A stretch of DNA of 64,000 bases from Haloarcula pelagica (lineage in GTDB: Archaea > Halobacteriota > Halobacteria > Halobacteriales > Haloarculaceae): positions 2,418,001-2,482,000 of the forward strand of contig NZ_CP126161.1 of NCBI RefSeq assembly GCF_030127105.1. Reading direction: 5' to 3'. A model generated the notes under the pieces. It had not been told where the DNA came from, ran no database searches, and was given only the letters and a program-made list of their open reading frames with translations. The translations under genes and the position numbers were made by a program. This document shows positions 8,626 to 16,894 of the stretch, piece after piece. Within the stretch, counting starts at the first letter, position 1, and every line of letters begins with the position of its first letter.

Positions 8626-10890
8626 CTATCCGAACAGCCGCTCCAGCAGGCTGCGACTCCGGTGTTTCTCGGCCAGCAGGACCGAACACTCCACGTCGTC
8701 GACGATGTCGAGCACGAGCGAGCCCGACATCAGCCGCCGGAGCAGCCCCTCCTCGGTGGCACCGATCAGGACCAGCGAGGCGTCCTCGGCGGCCGACTCG
8801 ATCGCGAGTTCCACGTCGCCGGTCTCCACCCGAAGTGTCGCATCAGAGAGCCCGTGGTCGGCAGCCCAGGCGTCGAGGAAGTCCCGGGCCTCGGCTTCGG
8901 CCTCGGTTCCAGTTCCGGACGCCACGTTCAACAGCGTCACCTCGGAGCCGTACTCCTCCTGGAGCAACTTCGCGATCTCGGCCGAGAGGTCGGAGTCCGG
9001 CCCGCCGGCGGTCGGCAGGAGGATCCGGGAGGGGTCGAACCCGCGGTCGCGCAACACGAGGAAGTCACACGGGACCGACTCGGTCAGTTCGTCGAACGCG
9101 GACTCCGCGCGGCCGGGCGAGCCGTGGGAATCGGGCCCCCAGCCCATCACGACCAGGCTAGCGTTGTGCGTCTTCGCGGCGTCGAAGATCTCCTCGAAAG
9201 AGCGATGCGAGATGATCGTGTGAGTCTCGATGTCGACGCCGAACGTCTCGGCGTCCTCGCGGGCGCTTTCTAGCAGTCCGGCCGAGGTCTCGTCGATCTC
9301 GTCGGCGCGCTCTGCGGCCCCGGCCAGGGCAGTCTGGTCGGGGACCGTGACGATGTGGGTCGCCACGACCGTCCCGCCGCGCTGTTTGGCGATGGCACTG
9401 GCCAGCGTGATGAGTTCCTTCTCGTGTTCGGGGTTCGCCAGCGGCACCATCACGCGGTACTGACCGCCGTCGGGCTGGACGCTCGCCGCGGCGTTGACCG
9501 CGGCGTCGGGCAGGTCCTCCGAGCGCGAGAGGATGTGTTCCGAGAGGATCCCCTGTTTCTCGGTGCGGGTCCGGGCGTAGCCGACGTACCAGAGGATCGC
9601 GGCGCCGGCGATACCGAAGGTGAGCAACAGCGCCTCCTCCGGGACGAACGCGAGCAGGGCAAAGGAGAGCACTGCCCCCAGGATCGGCAACACCGGGAAC
9701 AGCGGGACGGTAAAGTCAGGGCTGTACTCCTCGGGCGCGACGACGCGCATCACGATGAGCGCGAGGTTGAGCAGGCCGTAGATGATGAGGTGGAGGCCCG
9801 AGGCCGCTCCGGAGAGCAACTGGAGGTTCCCGACGACGATGAACAGCAGGATGAGGCCGCCGGTGATGGCGATTGCGCGGTACGGCGTCCCGAAGCGGTC
9901 GTGGATCTCGTTGAGCGCCGGCGTGACGATCCGGTCCCGTCCCATCGCGAAGTTGATGCGCGACGACGCCAGGATCGAGGCGTTGGCGCTTGAAGCCGTC
10001 GCCAGCAGGCCGCCAAACAGCAAGGCACCGCCCATCAGTGCGCCCTGGAGGTACTGGCCGACCTCGACGACGGCGATGGGCCGCGGTTCGTTGGGCGCGA
10101 CGTTCTCGAACAGGCCGGCGATGAATCCCTCGGGGACGGCCGCGCTCATGATGACGAGCACGAGCGCGTAGATGACCGTCACGAGGACGACGCTGCCGAT
10201 GACTGCACGCGGGAGGTTCTTCCCCGGCTCTTTGATCTCCTCGGCGACGCTCGTGATCTGGACGAACCCGAGATACGAGACGAAGATGAGTCCCGTCGTC
10301 TCCAGTGTCGTGACCACGTCCCGGGCCGGCGGGAGGTTCGCGGGATCGGCCCGGAGCGTCCCCAGCAGGGTAAACGCCGCCAGGATCGCGACGAGCACGA
10401 TGACGATGACGTTCTGGAGCTTCCCGGTCTCCTTGGCGCCGACGTAGTTGATCGCGACGAAGAAGGCCCCGCCGACCAGCGCGATCAACTGGATGTAGGT
10501 GAGCGAGAGCGGGCCGGCACCGACCGAGCCGCTGAGCCCGAAGATCCGCGCGATGTAACGCCCGAAGCCGACCATGTAGAAGGCGCTGGCGAAGGCCAGG
10601 CCGAGCCAGTTCGCCCAGCCGGCAACCGAGCCAAACAGCGGCCCCAGCGCGTGGTTGACGTAGTAGTACGCGCCGCCCGAGCGTGGCATCGCCGTCCCGA
10701 GTTCGCTGGCCGACAGTGCCGTGAACATGGCGATGACACCCCCGAGAACGAACGCGGCGGCGGCCATCGAGCCCGCCTGCATGATCGCGTCGCCGGGCAG
10801 GACGAAGATGCCCGCTCCGATCATCGTCCCGACACCGATCGTCAGGGCGGCGAGCGGCCCCAGGTCCTTCGCGAGTTCTTCGTCACCCAT
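8626..10890 (-). CDS. APC-family amino acid permease fused to two universal stress domains
   Basis: Membrane transporter of 754 residues. About residues 1-435 hold some 12 membrane helices with the APC signature GVGTMIGAGIFVLPG near the N-terminus. Residues about 470-610 and 612-754 are two UspA-type domains; the second has an ATP-loop-like VLIGATEEG. Haloarchaea often carry this transporter-Usp fusion, annotated as cationic amino acid transporter; the substrate is not shown by sequence. The stop of the free Usp gene overlaps its start by 8 bp. The linked Usp domains probably regulate transport in response to nucleotide or stress, which is inference. Confidence 0.85.
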   Translation of the reverse strand: MGDEELAKDLGPLAALTIGVGTMIGAGIFVLPGDAIMQAGSMAAAAFVLGGVIAMFTALSASELGTAMPRSGGAYYYVNHALGPLFGSVAGWANWLGLAFASAFYMVGFGRYIARIFGLSGSVGAGPLSLTYIQLIALVGGAFFVAINYVGAKETGKLQNVIVIVLVAILAAFTLLGTLRADPANLPPARDVVTTLETTGLIFVSYLGFVQITSVAEEIKEPGKNLPRAVIGSVVLVTVIYALVLVIMSAAVPEGFIAGLFENVAPNEPRPIAVVEVGQYLQGALMGGALLFGGLLATASSANASILASSRINFAMGRDRIVTPALNEIHDRFGTPYRAIAITGGLILLFIVVGNLQLLSGAASGLHLIIYGLLNLALIVMRVVAPEEYSPDFTVPLFPVLPILGAVLSFALLAFVPEEALLLTFGIAGAAILWYVGYARTRTEKQGILSEHILSRSEDLPDAAVNAAASVQPDGGQYRVMVPLANPEHEKELITLASAIAKQRGGTVVATHIVTVPDQTALAGAAERADEIDETSAGLLESAREDAETFGVDIETHTIISHRSFEEIFDAAKTHNASLVVMGWGPDSHGSPGRAESAFDELTESVPCDFLVLRDRGFDPSRILLPTAGGPDSDLSAEIAKLLQEEYGSEVTLLNVASGTGTEAEAEARDFLDAWAADHGLSDATLRVETGDVELAIESAAEDASLVLIGATEEGLLRRLMSGSLVLDIVDDVECSVLLAEKHRSRSLLERLFG

Positions 10891-11326
10891 CGCCGTCTGT
10901 CACCTCCTCGTCCGTCGACGGCTCGCTGTCGGGGAGGACGACGACCGGGTGGTCGTTCTCCGTGATCAGGCGAAGCGCCACGTCGCCGGTGATGAGCTGG
11001 ACGAACCGGCTCCCACCGCGCGGGGTCACGACGACCGCAGTCGCGTCGTGGTCCGCGGCCGCCTCGAAGATGGTCTCGACGACATCTGTCCCGTAGTAGA
11101 TCTCCGTCTCGATGTCCCCGAGTACCGATTTCGCGGCCTCGAACATCTCCTCGGCGGCGAGTTCACGCTGTTCGACGCCCGCCTTGTCCGGGGCGCCCCC
11201 CGCTTTCTCGATGACGTTGACGACGACGACCTCGCCGTACTCCTGGTCCGCCAGCGCACGGGCGGAACTCTCGGCGTCCTCCTCGCTGTCGACGGGGAGG
11301 ACGACCCGATCCAGCAGGTCAGCCAT
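10883..11326 (-). CDS. Universal stress protein (UspA family)
   Basis: A 147-residue single-domain Usp. It starts with a beta strand LDRVVLPVD, followed by helix and VVVVNVIEKAG, and carries the C-terminal nucleotide-loop region ATAVVVTPRGGSRF. The exact G-2x-G-9x-G(S/T) motif is only partly kept, so ATP binding is uncertain. It is the first gene of an operon with the APC-Usp permease, which it overlaps by 8 bp. It is probably a soluble partner of the transporter's Usp domains. No clear TATA element is seen close to its start. Confidence 0.85.
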   Translation of the reverse strand: MADLLDRVVLPVDSEEDAESSARALADQEYGEVVVVNVIEKAGGAPDKAGVEQRELAAEEMFEAAKSVLGDIETEIYYGTDVVETIFEAAADHDATAVVVTPRGGSRFVQLITGDVALRLITENDHPVVVLPDSEPSTDEEVTDGDG

Positions 11327-11511
11327 CGATACCCCTCCGGTTGGGAAGCCGTTGCTCGTGGCGATTCGGCGACCACACCGCGGCTGACCGGTTCATATCC
11401 CTCTCGAAGCACGGACGCTAGTTAACGTTCACGTCTGGCGGCACCCGTGAGATAGAAACCCACTTCACGTCCCCACCTGAAGCGAGCAGACATGAACTGG
11501 GAGGGTCGCGC

Positions 11512-12843
11512 GTGTACGTGATCATCGTCGGTGCGGGGGAGGTCGGCTCCGCCATCGCCGAGAGCCTCGCGGACTCACACGAGGTGGCCGTCGTCGATAT
11601 CGACGGTGACCGGGTCGAACGACTGATGTACGATGTCGATGTCCTCGGCGTCGAGGGCGACGGGGCCGACCTGGAGACGCTCCGGGAGGCCGGGATCGAC
11701 CGTGCGGACATGGTCATCGCCAGCACAGACAACGACGAGACCAACATCGTCACCTGCGGGACGGCAAAGACCGTCGCCGACGTGTTCACCATCTCGCGGG
11801 TCAAGAGCGCCCGGTTCCTCCGGACCTGGGAGCACGCCGAGGGGGCGCTCGGCGTCGATTACATGGTCGCGACGAACCTCATGACTGCCGAGACGGTCAG
11901 CCGCGTCATCGGGCTCCCTGCGGCGAACGATGTCGAGACCTTCGCCGGCGGGGTCGTCCAGATGGCGCAGTTCGAGATCATCGAGAGCAGCCCGGTCGCC
12001 GGGCAGACCGTCGAGCAGGCCGACCGCTACGAGTCGCTGACCTTCGCCGCCGTCCTCCGGGACGACGATGTCGTCATCCCCAGCGGGGACACCGTCATCG
12101 AGACGGGCGACGATGTCATCGTCATCGGCAGCCGTGACAGCGTCCAGTCGTTCGCCCACGACGTGTCGCCGGAACTGGACCGCGCCCGCGACGTGCTCAT
12201 CGTCGGCGGCAGCGACATCGGCTACCACACCGCTCGCCTCCTCCAGGAACGGGGCCTCAAACCCCGGCTCATCGAGCGCGACCACGACCGCGCCCGGGCA
12301 CTGGCCGAGGAACTCTCCGGGACGACCGTCCTGGAGAGCGACGCGACAGACCGGGAGTTTCTCGAACGGGAACACGTCGAGGATGTCGACGCCGTCGTCG
12401 CGGCGCTGGACAGCGACGAGAAGAACCTGCTCGCCGGCCTGCTGGCCAAGCGACTGGGTGCCGACCGGGCCGTCGCCGTCGTCGACGCCGGCGAGTACGT
12501 CGACCTGTTCAAAGCCGTCGGCATCGACGTGGCGATCAACCCTCGCGAGGTCACCGCCGAGGAGATCACTCGCTTCACCCGCGAACACCGCGCCGAGAAC
12601 GTCGCCATCATCCAGTCCGACCGCGCGGAGGTCCTGGAGATCGAGGTGGAGGCCGACAGCGTGCTGGCCGATCGGCCGATCCGGGAGTCGGTCGGGGACC
12701 TCCCGAACGGGGTCGTCATCGGGGCGATCACCCGCGACGGCGAACTCGTCATCCCCCGGGGTGACACGATCATCGAGCCCGACGACCACGTCGTCGTGTT
12801 CGTCGACGCGGAGGCGCTCGACGAGGCGAGTTCGAAACTGTGA
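11512..12843 (+). CDS. trkA: TrkA, NAD-binding regulatory subunit of Trk potassium uptake
   Basis: A 443-residue protein with two tandem RCK units. The first Rossmann motif GAGEVG is at residues 7-12, with VVDIDGDR after the second strand. The second unit has GGSDIG near residue 232. TrkA_C-like domains follow each, at about 140-220 and 365-443. It is the cytoplasmic gating ring of TrkH channels and binds NAD(H)/nucleotides. The start is a GTG at 11512, chosen because MYVIIVGAGEVG is the family's usual beginning. An ATG 20 nt upstream opens only a 9-codon out-of-frame uORF (see findings). trkH follows with a GTGA 4-bp overlap, so translation is coupled. Confidence 0.93.
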   Translation: MYVIIVGAGEVGSAIAESLADSHEVAVVDIDGDRVERLMYDVDVLGVEGDGADLETLREAGIDRADMVIASTDNDETNIVTCGTAKTVADVFTISRVKSARFLRTWEHAEGALGVDYMVATNLMTAETVSRVIGLPAANDVETFAGGVVQMAQFEIIESSPVAGQTVEQADRYESLTFAAVLRDDDVVIPSGDTVIETGDDVIVIGSRDSVQSFAHDVSPELDRARDVLIVGGSDIGYHTARLLQERGLKPRLIERDHDRARALAEELSGTTVLESDATDREFLEREHVEDVDAVVAALDSDEKNLLAGLLAKRLGADRAVAVVDAGEYVDLFKAVGIDVAINPREVTAEEITRFTREHRAENVAIIQSDRAEVLEIEVEADSVLADRPIRESVGDLPNGVVIGAITRDGELVIPRGDTIIEPDDHVVVFVDAEALDEASSKL

Positions 12844-14417
12844 CGCCGCTCAGTACGGTCGCGGGGCGCCGTGACCTGCGCGTCGACTGGCGGGCGTCCG
12901 TCTCGCTGGTCGGGAGCGTGGTGAAGTACCTCTCGGTGCCGCTGGTGCTTCCCCTGCTCGTCGCGCTGTACTACGGCGAGGGGATCACGACCTTCGGCGT
13001 CTCCATCGTCGCGACCGTCTTCCTGGGTGTCGCGCTGGAGCAGGTCGACACAGACCCCGATCTGGGCGCCCGCGAGGCGTTCCTGATGGTGTCGCTGACC
13101 TGGCTGGCCGTCGCCGTCGTCGGCACCTTTCCCTATCTGCTCGCGGGCTACGGCACCGAGTCGACGCTCGCACACCCGATCAATGCCCTCTTCGAGTCGA
13201 TGTCCGGGTTCACCACGACCGGGGCGACCGTGATGGGCTCGATCGGGTTCGACCGCCACTCCCACGCCCTGTTGCTGTGGCGCCAGCTCACCCAGTGGCT
13301 GGGCGGTATGGGGATCGTCGTCCTGGCCGTGGCGATCCTCCCGGAACTCTCCGTGGGTGGCGCCCAACTGATGGACGCCGAGGCGCCGGGGCCGGGGATC
13401 GAGAAACTGACGCCCCACATCGCCGAGACCGCTCGGGTCCTCTGGTTCGCGTACTTCGGGTTCACGCTGCTTGAGATCGGGTTGCTGTACGGCGCGCACC
13501 TGCTCGGCGCCGCGCCGAACATGGGCGTGTACAACGCGGTCGCCCACGGGCTGACGACGCTGCCGACCGGCGGCTTCTCGCCGGAAGCCCGCTCGATCGA
13601 GGCCTTCTCCGCGGTCGCGCAGTGGATCATCGTCCCGTTCATGGTCGTCGCCGGCACCAACTTCGCGCTGCTGTGGCGCGCGCTCCGGGGGGACCCGCTG
13701 GCGCCCGGGCGTGACAGCGAGTTTCGCTTCTACACCGGGGTCATGGCCGCGTTCACCGCCGTCGTCGCCGGGCTGCTGTTCGCCGGCGTCGGCGCCGGGC
13801 TGGAGACGGTTCCCGACACCGTTCCGGCGATCCCCGGCAACGCCGAACGGGCGCTCAGACACGCCACCTTCCAGATCGTCTCGATCGTGACGACGACGGG
13901 CTACGCCTCGATGGACTTCAACACCTGGAGCCAGCCGGCGAAGTACCTCCTGCTGTTCGCGATGTTCGTCGGTGGGTCGGCCGGCTCGACCGGCGGCGCG
14001 GTCAAGGTCATCCGGTGGCTGGTCATCCTCAAGTCGCTCCGCCGGGAACTGTTCACGACCGTCCATCCGGAGGCGGTGGCGCCGGTCACGCTCGCCGGGC
14101 GGGCGCTCGACGAGCGGGCGATCCGCGGGATCTACGCGTTCACGCTGCTGTACGTCGTGATATTCTTCGTCAGCGTCGCCCTCCTGTTTCTGGACGCCGT
14201 GCGGATCGGCTACGCGGTCTCCGTCCTCGAGGTCATGTCGGCCGTCGCGGCGACGCTTGGCAACGTCGGGCCCGGCTTCGGCGCGGTCGGGCCGATGAAC
14301 AGCTACATCGACTTCGCCCCGACGAGCAAGGTGTACATGGTCCTGCTGATGTGGGCCGGCCGCCTGGAGATCCTCCCGGTCTTCGTCCTGCTGACGCGGG
14401 CGTACTGGCGGTCCTAA
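12840..14417 (+). CDS. trkH: TrkH potassium uptake channel subunit
   Basis: Integral membrane K+ translocating subunit of 525 residues. All four P-loop selectivity segments are visible: SGFTTTGATVMG near residue 122, TLPTGGFS near 239, VTTTGYASMD near 350 and TLGNVGPGFG near 472. Start is GTG at 12840, overlapping the trkA stop by 4 bp. TrkA-TrkH pairs import K+, the main compatible cation of salt-in haloarchaea. A second trkH lies tail to tail downstream; their 3' ends overlap by 4 bp. The two proteins are close paralogues along their whole length. Confidence 0.93.
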   Translation: MTPLSTVAGRRDLRVDWRASVSLVGSVVKYLSVPLVLPLLVALYYGEGITTFGVSIVATVFLGVALEQVDTDPDLGAREAFLMVSLTWLAVAVVGTFPYLLAGYGTESTLAHPINALFESMSGFTTTGATVMGSIGFDRHSHALLLWRQLTQWLGGMGIVVLAVAILPELSVGGAQLMDAEAPGPGIEKLTPHIAETARVLWFAYFGFTLLEIGLLYGAHLLGAAPNMGVYNAVAHGLTTLPTGGFSPEARSIEAFSAVAQWIIVPFMVVAGTNFALLWRALRGDPLAPGRDSEFRFYTGVMAAFTAVVAGLLFAGVGAGLETVPDTVPAIPGNAERALRHATFQIVSIVTTTGYASMDFNTWSQPAKYLLLFAMFVGGSAGSTGGAVKVIRWLVILKSLRRELFTTVHPEAVAPVTLAGRALDERAIRGIYAFTLLYVVIFFVSVALLFLDAVRIGYAVSVLEVMSAVAATLGNVGPGFGAVGPMNSYIDFAPTSKVYMVLLMWAGRLEILPVFVLLTRAYWRS

Positions 14418-15949
14418 CGCCGCCAGAACGTCGGCGTGAACACCGCCAGGACGGTGATGATCTCCAGCCGACCCGCCCACATCAGCAGGATCATAACGAA
14501 CTTTGTCGTGTCGGGCAACACGAGATACGAGCCAAAGGGGCCGAGCCGGCCGAACGCGGGGCCGATGTTCCCGATGGCGGCCAGGCTCGCGCCGACGGCC
14601 TCGAGCGCGGTCAGTTCGAGCCCCACCCTGGCGGCGTCCAGCGAGATAAACACCGCGCCGAGCCCGAACAGGAGGAAATAGAGGATCGTGAAGCCGACGA
14701 CGCCGCGGATCGCCGCCTCGTCGACGACGTGGCGCCCGAGCCGGATCGGCTGGACCGCCTCGGGATGGGTCGCGTGGAACAGCTCCCGACGGAGCGACTT
14801 GAGGACGATGAGCCAGCGGATCACCTTGATTCCCCCGCCGGTCGAGCCGGCAGATCCCCCGATGAACATGGTGACCACGAGGACGAGCTGGCCGTGGGTG
14901 GTCCACTCGGCGAAGTTACTCGTCGCGTACCCGGTCGAGTTCATCAGCGAACCGACCTGGAAGGCGGCCTGTCGCAACGCGTTCCAGAAGACCCCCTGTG
15001 TGGTCCCGCCGGGCGAGACAGTCGGTGCGGCTCCCAGGAACAGCAGTCCGGTCAGGACCGCGGTCAGGACCGCGATCGCGCCGGCGTAGGCCCGGAACTC
15101 CCGGTCACGCAGGGGCCGGCTCAGATCGCCGTCGAAGAGGTGCCAGAACAGCGCGAAGTTGGTGCCCGCGACGACCATGAACGGGATGATGACCCACTGG
15201 ACGGCCGCCGAGAACGCCGCGATGCTGTCGGCCTTCGTCGAGAAGCCGCCGGTCGGCAGCGTCGAGAACGCGTGCGCGATGGAGTTGTAGAGGTCCATCT
15301 CCGGAGCGTAGCCCAGCACGTGCAAGCCGTACAACAGGACCGCAAGCAGGACGGTAAAGGCGAAGTACGCTTGCCAGAGGATGCGGGCGGTCTCGGCGAT
15401 CCGCGGGGTGAGTTTCTCCAGGGTCGGCCCCGGCGCCTCCTCGCTGACGAGCTGTGCGCCGTTGACCGACAGCTCCGGCAGGATCGCGACCATCAGGACG
15501 ATGATCCCCATGCCGCCCAGCCACTGGGTGAGCTGGCGCCACAGCATGAGCGCGTGGGAGTGGCGGTCGGTCCCGATCGAACCCATGACCGTCGCCCCGG
15601 TCGTCGAGATGCCCGACATCGACTCGAAGAAGGCGTTGATCGGGCGCGCGAGCGTCGACTCGGTTCCGTAGCCCGCGAGGACGTACGGAACCGCAGCGAC
15701 GGCCGCGACCACGAACCAGGCAAGCGCAACGAACAGCAGTGCCTCCCGGGACTGGAGGTCCTCGTCCCCGTCGAGCTGTTCGAGTCCGACGCCCAGGCCC
15801 ACGGCAAAGATGATCGAGACGCCGAAGACGGCGATGTCCTCGCCGTAGACGAGCGCGGCCACCAGCGGGACGAGCAGCGCGACCGAGAGGAACTTCACGA
15901 CCGTCCCGGTCAGTGCGACGCTCGTGCGCCAGTTGACGACAGTGCTCAT
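14414..15949 (-). CDS. trkH: Second TrkH potassium channel subunit
   Basis: A 511-residue paralogue of the neighbouring TrkH, encoded on the opposite strand. The four filter loops are present: SGISTTGATVMG, TLPTGGFSTK, NSTGYATSNF and AIGNIGPAFG. The start MSTVVNWRTS at 15949 aligns with the N-terminal VDWRASVSLVGSVVKYL of TrkH-1. A longer frame to a GTG at 16078 is rejected because its residues are not family-like. No trkA lies beside it, so it must share the nearby TrkA or use one elsewhere. A TATA-like element at 16081-16092 could drive it with a leader of about 100 nt. Confidence 0.92.
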   Translation of the reverse strand: MSTVVNWRTSVALTGTVVKFLSVALLVPLVAALVYGEDIAVFGVSIIFAVGLGVGLEQLDGDEDLQSREALLFVALAWFVVAAVAAVPYVLAGYGTESTLARPINAFFESMSGISTTGATVMGSIGTDRHSHALMLWRQLTQWLGGMGIIVLMVAILPELSVNGAQLVSEEAPGPTLEKLTPRIAETARILWQAYFAFTVLLAVLLYGLHVLGYAPEMDLYNSIAHAFSTLPTGGFSTKADSIAAFSAAVQWVIIPFMVVAGTNFALFWHLFDGDLSRPLRDREFRAYAGAIAVLTAVLTGLLFLGAAPTVSPGGTTQGVFWNALRQAAFQVGSLMNSTGYATSNFAEWTTHGQLVLVVTMFIGGSAGSTGGGIKVIRWLIVLKSLRRELFHATHPEAVQPIRLGRHVVDEAAIRGVVGFTILYFLLFGLGAVFISLDAARVGLELTALEAVGASLAAIGNIGPAFGRLGPFGSYLVLPDTTKFVMILLMWAGRLEIITVLAVFTPTFWRR

Positions 15950-16079
15950 AGTGCGTGACGACTCCGTTCGCGCGGGGCAGGCCCGGCCGTTTCGATCGTA
16001 CACATCGGTTTTCGACTCCCTCGTCGTGGGGTCGGTCGGCCCGCTACCGACCGGCCGTGATACCGAGCACTCGCACACG

Positions 16080-16096
16080 CGGGCATATTAAACCCG
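16080..16096. promoter_or_regulatory. AT-rich inverted repeat in the trkH-2/phoU divergent region
   Basis: CGGG-CATATTAAA-CCCG: 4-bp GC arms around an AT-rich core, in a 252-bp spacer between divergent trkH-2 and phoU. The core read on the minus strand (TTTAATATG) is a plausible TATA box for trkH-2. The rest of the spacer (15950-16201) holds a second AT-rich patch near 16138-16160 that may serve phoU. No gene is seen there. Confidence 0.35.
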
Positions 16097-16201
16097 TCAG
16101 AGTCGCGCCGGCTGCCGACCCGTCGACGCGGCTATTGTCCACTATAGGGAGATATTGAGAGAAAGGAAAGGCTGATACGCGCGTCCGGCACACTCCCGAC
16201 C

Positions 16202-16882
16202 ATGCCACGCGAATCGTATCAGGAGCGGCTCGAAACCCTTCGCGAGGACGTTCTTTACATGTCGGAAATCGTCCTCGAACGCTTCCGGCTCGGTCTCAAC
16301 GCGCTCGAACAGAAAGACGAGGAGTTCGCCTGGGAGGTCATCGACGGCGACGACGAGGTCAATCAGCTGTATCTGGATCTCGAACAGGACTGTATCGACC
16401 TGCTGGCGCTCCAACAGCCCGTCGCGTCGGACCTGCGTTTCATCGCTGCGTCGTTCAAGATCATCACCGACCTCGAACGGGTCGGCGACCTGGCGACGAA
16501 TCTCGGGGAGTACTCACTGGAGGCCGAACGCGACGTGTTCCCGGAGGTCGACATCCAGGAGATCGGCGCGGCCGTCATCGAGATGATCGAGGACGCGATG
16601 GACGCCTACAGCGAGGAAGACCCCGAGCTGTGTTACACGATCGCCCAGACCGACGATCTCATCGACGAACAGTGTGAGGACGCTTCCGAGGCAGTCGTCC
16701 GTGACCTCATCGAACGCCAGATCGACGCCGACTCCAGCGGGACGGACATCGAGCAGTTGATGGCCGATGTCTCACGCCTGCTGTTGACGATCCGCGATAT
16801 CGAGCGCGTGGGCGACCACGCGGTCAACATCGCCGCGCGGACGCTGTACATGGTCGAGAACGACGACGATCTGATCTACTGA
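16202..16882 (+). CDS. phoU: PhoU-family phosphate signalling protein
   Basis: A 226-residue all-helical cytoplasmic protein with two PhoU repeats. The metal-binding motif appears twice: ERVGDLATNLGE near residue 94 and ERVGDHAVNIAA near residue 200. PhoU proteins down-regulate phosphate uptake or, when next to Trk/Na-phosphate genes, modulate other transporters. Here there is no pst operon nearby; the neighbours are trkH and an alkaline-phosphatase-superfamily gene, so the partner is unclear. It transcribes away from trkH-2. The 3' end is 12 bp from the convergent downstream gene. Confidence 0.9.
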   Translation: MPRESYQERLETLREDVLYMSEIVLERFRLGLNALEQKDEEFAWEVIDGDDEVNQLYLDLEQDCIDLLALQQPVASDLRFIAASFKIITDLERVGDLATNLGEYSLEAERDVFPEVDIQEIGAAVIEMIEDAMDAYSEEDPELCYTIAQTDDLIDEQCEDASEAVVRDLIERQIDADSSGTDIEQLMADVSRLLLTIRDIERVGDHAVNIAARTLYMVENDDDLIY

Positions 16883-16894
16883 GCGGTCGCCGGC

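Noticed and set aside
12222-14906. Long minus-strand open frame (894 codons) across trkA/trkH
   Set aside because: It is antisense to two clear Trk genes, has Arg/Pro/Asp-rich composition and arises from the lack of stop codons in GC-rich DNA. Similar shadows at 4621-6018, 14015-15958 and 30572-33169 are rejected for the same reason.
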